Shown in pieces: positions 51,484 to 53,651 of a stretch of DNA of 53,651 bases. Made by a program: the position numbers and the translations under genes. Position 1 is the stretch's first letter, and every line of letters begins with the position of its first letter. A model generated the notes under the pieces. The model was given only the letters and a program-made list of their open reading frames with translations. It was not told the origin of the DNA and made no database searches. This stretch comes from Modestobacter muralis (GTDB lineage: Bacteria > Actinomycetota > Actinomycetes > Mycobacteriales > Geodermatophilaceae): contig NZ_JAAGWH010000001.1 of the NCBI RefSeq assembly GCF_010682105.1, forward strand, positions 1 to 53,651, read 5' to 3'.

Positions 51484-53166
51484 TCAGCGGCGGGAGGACG
51501 CCTTCTGCGCCTCGGCCAGCCACTCGCGCCGGGTGGACAGCGCGTCCTCGGCCTCGGCGATCCGCTTGGCGTTGCCGGAGGCCTGGGCCTTGGCCAGCTG
51601 CTCCTCGGCCTTGGTGACCGCGGCCCGCATCGACGTCAGCAGCGGGTTCTCCGGCTCGGCGGCCCGGGGGCGGCTGGCCTCGGCGGCACCGCGGACCTTC
51701 TCCTCGACCGCGCGCATCCGGTCCTCCAGCTGGCGCATGACGCCGCGGGGCACGTGCCCGATGGCGTCGTAGCGCTCCTGGATCTTCCGCAGCGCCTCCT
51801 GGGCACCGCGCGCGTTCTTGCCGGGCTCGATCTTCTCGGCCTCGGCGAGCAGGTCCTCCTTGGCCTTCTGGTTGGCCGTCTCGTCGGTGCTGCGCGCCTG
51901 GTCGTTGGCGGTGCGGGCGGCGAAGAAGACGTCCTGCGCCCCGCGGAACTTCTTCCACAGGTCGTCGTCGGTGTCCCGGCCGACCCGCGGCACGGCCTTC
52001 CAGCGGTCCATCAGCGCGCGCATCGCGGCGCTGGTGGGGCCCCACTCGGTGGAGGTCGACAGCCGCTCGGCCTCGGCGATGAGCTCGCTCTTGGCCGCGC
52101 GCGCCTCGGCGCGCTGGGTGTCCAGCTGGGCGAAGTGCGCGCCCCGGCGGCGGCCGAAGGCGTCCCGCGCGGCGGCGAAGCGCTGCCAGAGCGCCTCGTC
52201 GGTCTTGCGGTCGATGCCCTTGATCGTCTTCCACTCCTCGACGATCGCCTTGAGGCGGTCGCCGGCGGCCTTCCACTGCGAGGAGTTCTCCGCGATGTCC
52301 TCGGCCTCCGCGGCCAGGGCCTCCTTGCGCTGGACCTGGACGGCGCGCTGGGCAGCCTTCTCGGCCCGGTTCGCCGCGACCGCGGTGTCGGCCATGCTGA
52401 CCATCGCCCGGGCCCGGGCGGAGAGGCTGTCGAGGTCGCCGACGGCCTGCGCCAGCGGGATCGTGTCGGCCAGCTCCTGGGCCTTGGTGCGGATCTCACC
52501 GGGGTTGCCGGTGTGCGCGGCCAGCCGCGCCTCCAGCAGGGTGACCTCGGTGGCCAGGTCGTCGAACCGGCGGCCGTAGTGGGCCAGGCCCTCGGCGGGC
52601 GCACCGGCCTGCCACGAACCGACCGAGCGCTCGCCGCCGGCGGTCTTCACGTACACGGTGCCGTCCTCGTCGACCCGGCCCCAGGCGGAGGGGTCGGAGG
52701 CCGGCATGGCCGGGACGACGCTCGGGACGTCGCTGGGGGCGCGGCCGCTGCGAGTGGGCGCGGGGCTGGCGGGGGCGTCCTGCGGCTCGGCGGCGTCGGG
52801 GGTGGCGCCCAGCGGGCCCTCGTCGACGGGCGCGAGCTCGGTGACGGCGACGTCCTCGGCAGCCGGCGCCGGGGCGTCGGTGTCCACCGGGGGAGCGGCG
52901 TCGGGGTCCACCGGGCCGGGGACGTCGGTGTCCACCGGCGGTGCGGCGTCGGTGTCCTGGGGGGCGGTCTCGGGGGTCACCTCAGCGGACGCCGGCTGCT
53001 CGGCGACCGGCCCGGGGTCGTCGGCCTCCGGGAAGGCGGCGTCGGGGGTGGCTCCCAGCGGCCCCTCGTCGACCGGGGCGACCTCGAGCACTGCTGTCTC
53101 GGGCTGCTCCTCGGGTGCGGTGGCGGGCTGCTGCGTCCGTTCTCCGGTGTTCTCCGTGCTCGACAC
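51484..53166 (-). CDS. DUF349 repeat protein with acidic Pro/Ala-rich N-terminus
   Basis: 560 residues. About 165 N-terminal residues are acidic and Pro/Ala-rich; APVDEGPLGATPDAA occurs twice (near 30 and 115) and the unit DAAPPVDTD is repeated. From about residue 180 comes the helical DUF349 region with several repeats of the pattern W-K-x-x-G ... D-x-x-L-W-x-x-F (for example WKTIKGIDRKTDEALWQRF and WKAVPRVGRDTDDDLWKKF), followed by a coiled coil. The mycobacterial orthologue (Rv2731) lies in the same context; function unknown. GTG 53166 has GGGAGA upstream; the frame remains open beyond but enters the divergent gene. Confidence 0.88.
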   Translation of the reverse strand: MSSTENTGERTQQPATAPEEQPETAVLEVAPVDEGPLGATPDAAFPEADDPGPVAEQPASAEVTPETAPQDTDAAPPVDTDVPGPVDPDAAPPVDTDAPAPAAEDVAVTELAPVDEGPLGATPDAAEPQDAPASPAPTRSGRAPSDVPSVVPAMPASDPSAWGRVDEDGTVYVKTAGGERSVGSWQAGAPAEGLAHYGRRFDDLATEVTLLEARLAAHTGNPGEIRTKAQELADTIPLAQAVGDLDSLSARARAMVSMADTAVAANRAEKAAQRAVQVQRKEALAAEAEDIAENSSQWKAAGDRLKAIVEEWKTIKGIDRKTDEALWQRFAAARDAFGRRRGAHFAQLDTQRAEARAAKSELIAEAERLSTSTEWGPTSAAMRALMDRWKAVPRVGRDTDDDLWKKFRGAQDVFFAARTANDQARSTDETANQKAKEDLLAEAEKIEPGKNARGAQEALRKIQERYDAIGHVPRGVMRQLEDRMRAVEEKVRGAAEASRPRAAEPENPLLTSMRAAVTKAEEQLAKAQASGNAKRIAEAEDALSTRREWLAEAQKASSRR

Positions 53167-53206
53167 GTGAGCAGTCTCCCACGACTCATCCGCGACACTC
53201 CCTGGC

Positions 53207-53651
53207 GTGAGTCCTCCTCCGGTCACGGTCGCCTTCTGTCCGCAGCCACCGCTCCTGCTGCCCGCCGTCTCCGGTGCGCCGGGTGCTGCCCTGACCGGGC
53301 TCCGTGCCGCGGCCTGCGCCGCCGTCTCGGTCCTCCTCGCCGCCTCCCCGTCGGTGGTGCTGGTCGTCGGCGACGGCCCCGACGGCCCCCCGTACGGGCC
53401 CGGTGACACCGGCGACCTGCGCGGCTTCGGGGTCGACCTGGAGGTGCCCTTCGCCGGGCCGGCCGCCCCGGGTGGGCGGCGGGTGCCGCTGCCGCACCTG
53501 GTCGGTGCCTGGCTGCTGGACCAGGTCGGGCACACCGGGGCGCGGCTGGGCGTGGGCCCCGGCGACCTGGCGGCGGCGCTGGCCGGGGCGCCCGGCCCGG
53601 TGGGCGTGCTGGCGATGGGTGACGGGTCGGCCCGGCGCACCGAGAAGGCCC
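53207..53651 (+). CDS. Class III extradiol-dioxygenase-like protein (cut by window end)
   Basis: At least 148 residues, running off the right edge. Translation from GTG 53207 gives V-T-V-A-F-C-P-Q-P-P-L-L-L-P, then a Leu/Val strand SVVLVVGDGPDG, GFGVDLEVPFAG, LPHLVGAWLLDQVGH and GVLAMGDGSARRTEKA. This fits the LigB-like family found next to the DUF349 gene and miaB in mycobacteria (Rv2728c). The C-P-x-P-P-L and M-G-D-G-S-x-R-R-x-E-K-A segments are the clearest marks. It is divergent from the DUF349 gene with 40 bp between starts. Catalytic activity is unproven for this family branch. Confidence 0.8.
   Translation, partial: MSPPPVTVAFCPQPPLLLPAVSGAPGAALTGLRAAACAAVSVLLAASPSVVLVVGDGPDGPPYGPGDTGDLRGFGVDLEVPFAGPAAPGGRRVPLPHLVGAWLLDQVGHTGARLGVGPGDLAAALAGAPGPVGVLAMGDGSARRTEKA

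Overview
The window is about 53.6 kb of very GC-rich DNA, dense with genes, many starting with GTG. It looks like an actinobacterial chromosome, most likely Geodermatophilaceae or a close relative (inference from base composition, short gaps, the gene set and gene order; no rRNA is present to confirm it). The backbone thyA-folA-thyX-dapA-rnj-ftsK-pgsA-clgR-pspA-(DUF3046)-recA-recX-miaB-(DUF349)-(extradiol-dioxygenase-like gene) follows the M. tuberculosis segment from Rv2764c to Rv2728c. Several accessory blocks are inserted between these genes. I saw no tRNA, rRNA, transposase, integrase, phage gene or CRISPR array.

Layout. 1-2910: a terminator of an upstream gene, a DUF2461 protein and a GNAT acetyltransferase (minus strand), and a YcaQ/AlkX-type glycosylase-like protein. 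2982-7845: thymidylate, folate and lysine genes plus RNase J (thyA, folA, thyX, dapA, rnj). 7890-9851: an S9 peptidase, divergent from ftsK. 9992-15982: ftsK, rimO, pgsA, cinA, clgR. 16281-25082: a sugar block with a TetR regulator, a DUF4032 kinase-fold protein, a binding protein-permease-permease-ATPase importer, and pgi. 25375-35677: envelope stress and DNA repair, with pspA, two tandem nei-type glycosylases, an APH(3')-like kinase, a membrane monooxygenase-fold protein, the large helicase lhr, a KTSC protein, a 32-residue membrane peptide and DUF3046. 35705-37025: a QorB-like oxidoreductase divergent from an HxlR-type regulator. 37205-40695: recA, recX and a DUF3048 lipoprotein. 41008-46248: a minus-strand operon of GAF-LuxR regulator, class II aldolase, HAD phosphatase, DhaL, DhaK and a GlcG/HbpS-like protein, followed by an unknown protein. 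46452-49726: the glutamate importer gluABCD. 49902-53651: miaB, DUF349 protein and the truncated dioxygenase-like gene.

Signals outside genes are unusually readable. At least nine genes have a TANNNT -10 box ending 7 or 8 nt before the start codon and no convincing Shine-Dalgarno sequence, so they are probably leaderless (GNAT, thyX, dapA, S9 peptidase, ftsK, rimO, the 32-aa peptide, DUF3046, miaB). The APH-like gene has the same spacing with a CAAGAT box. recA carries a LexA-type SOS box and a match to the mycobacterial PafBC (RecA-NDp) promoter. Long perfect hairpins without U-tracts lie between convergent genes. A hairpin with compensatory base changes follows the stop codons of ftsK and clgR. 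Tandem duplications that span the stop codon occur at the TetR and recX genes and, less clearly, at others.

The least explained parts are the aldolase-phosphatase-DhaLK operon, whose substrate is unknown, the 20-bp phased repeats upstream of ftsK and pspA, and the recurring tandem repeats at gene 3' ends.
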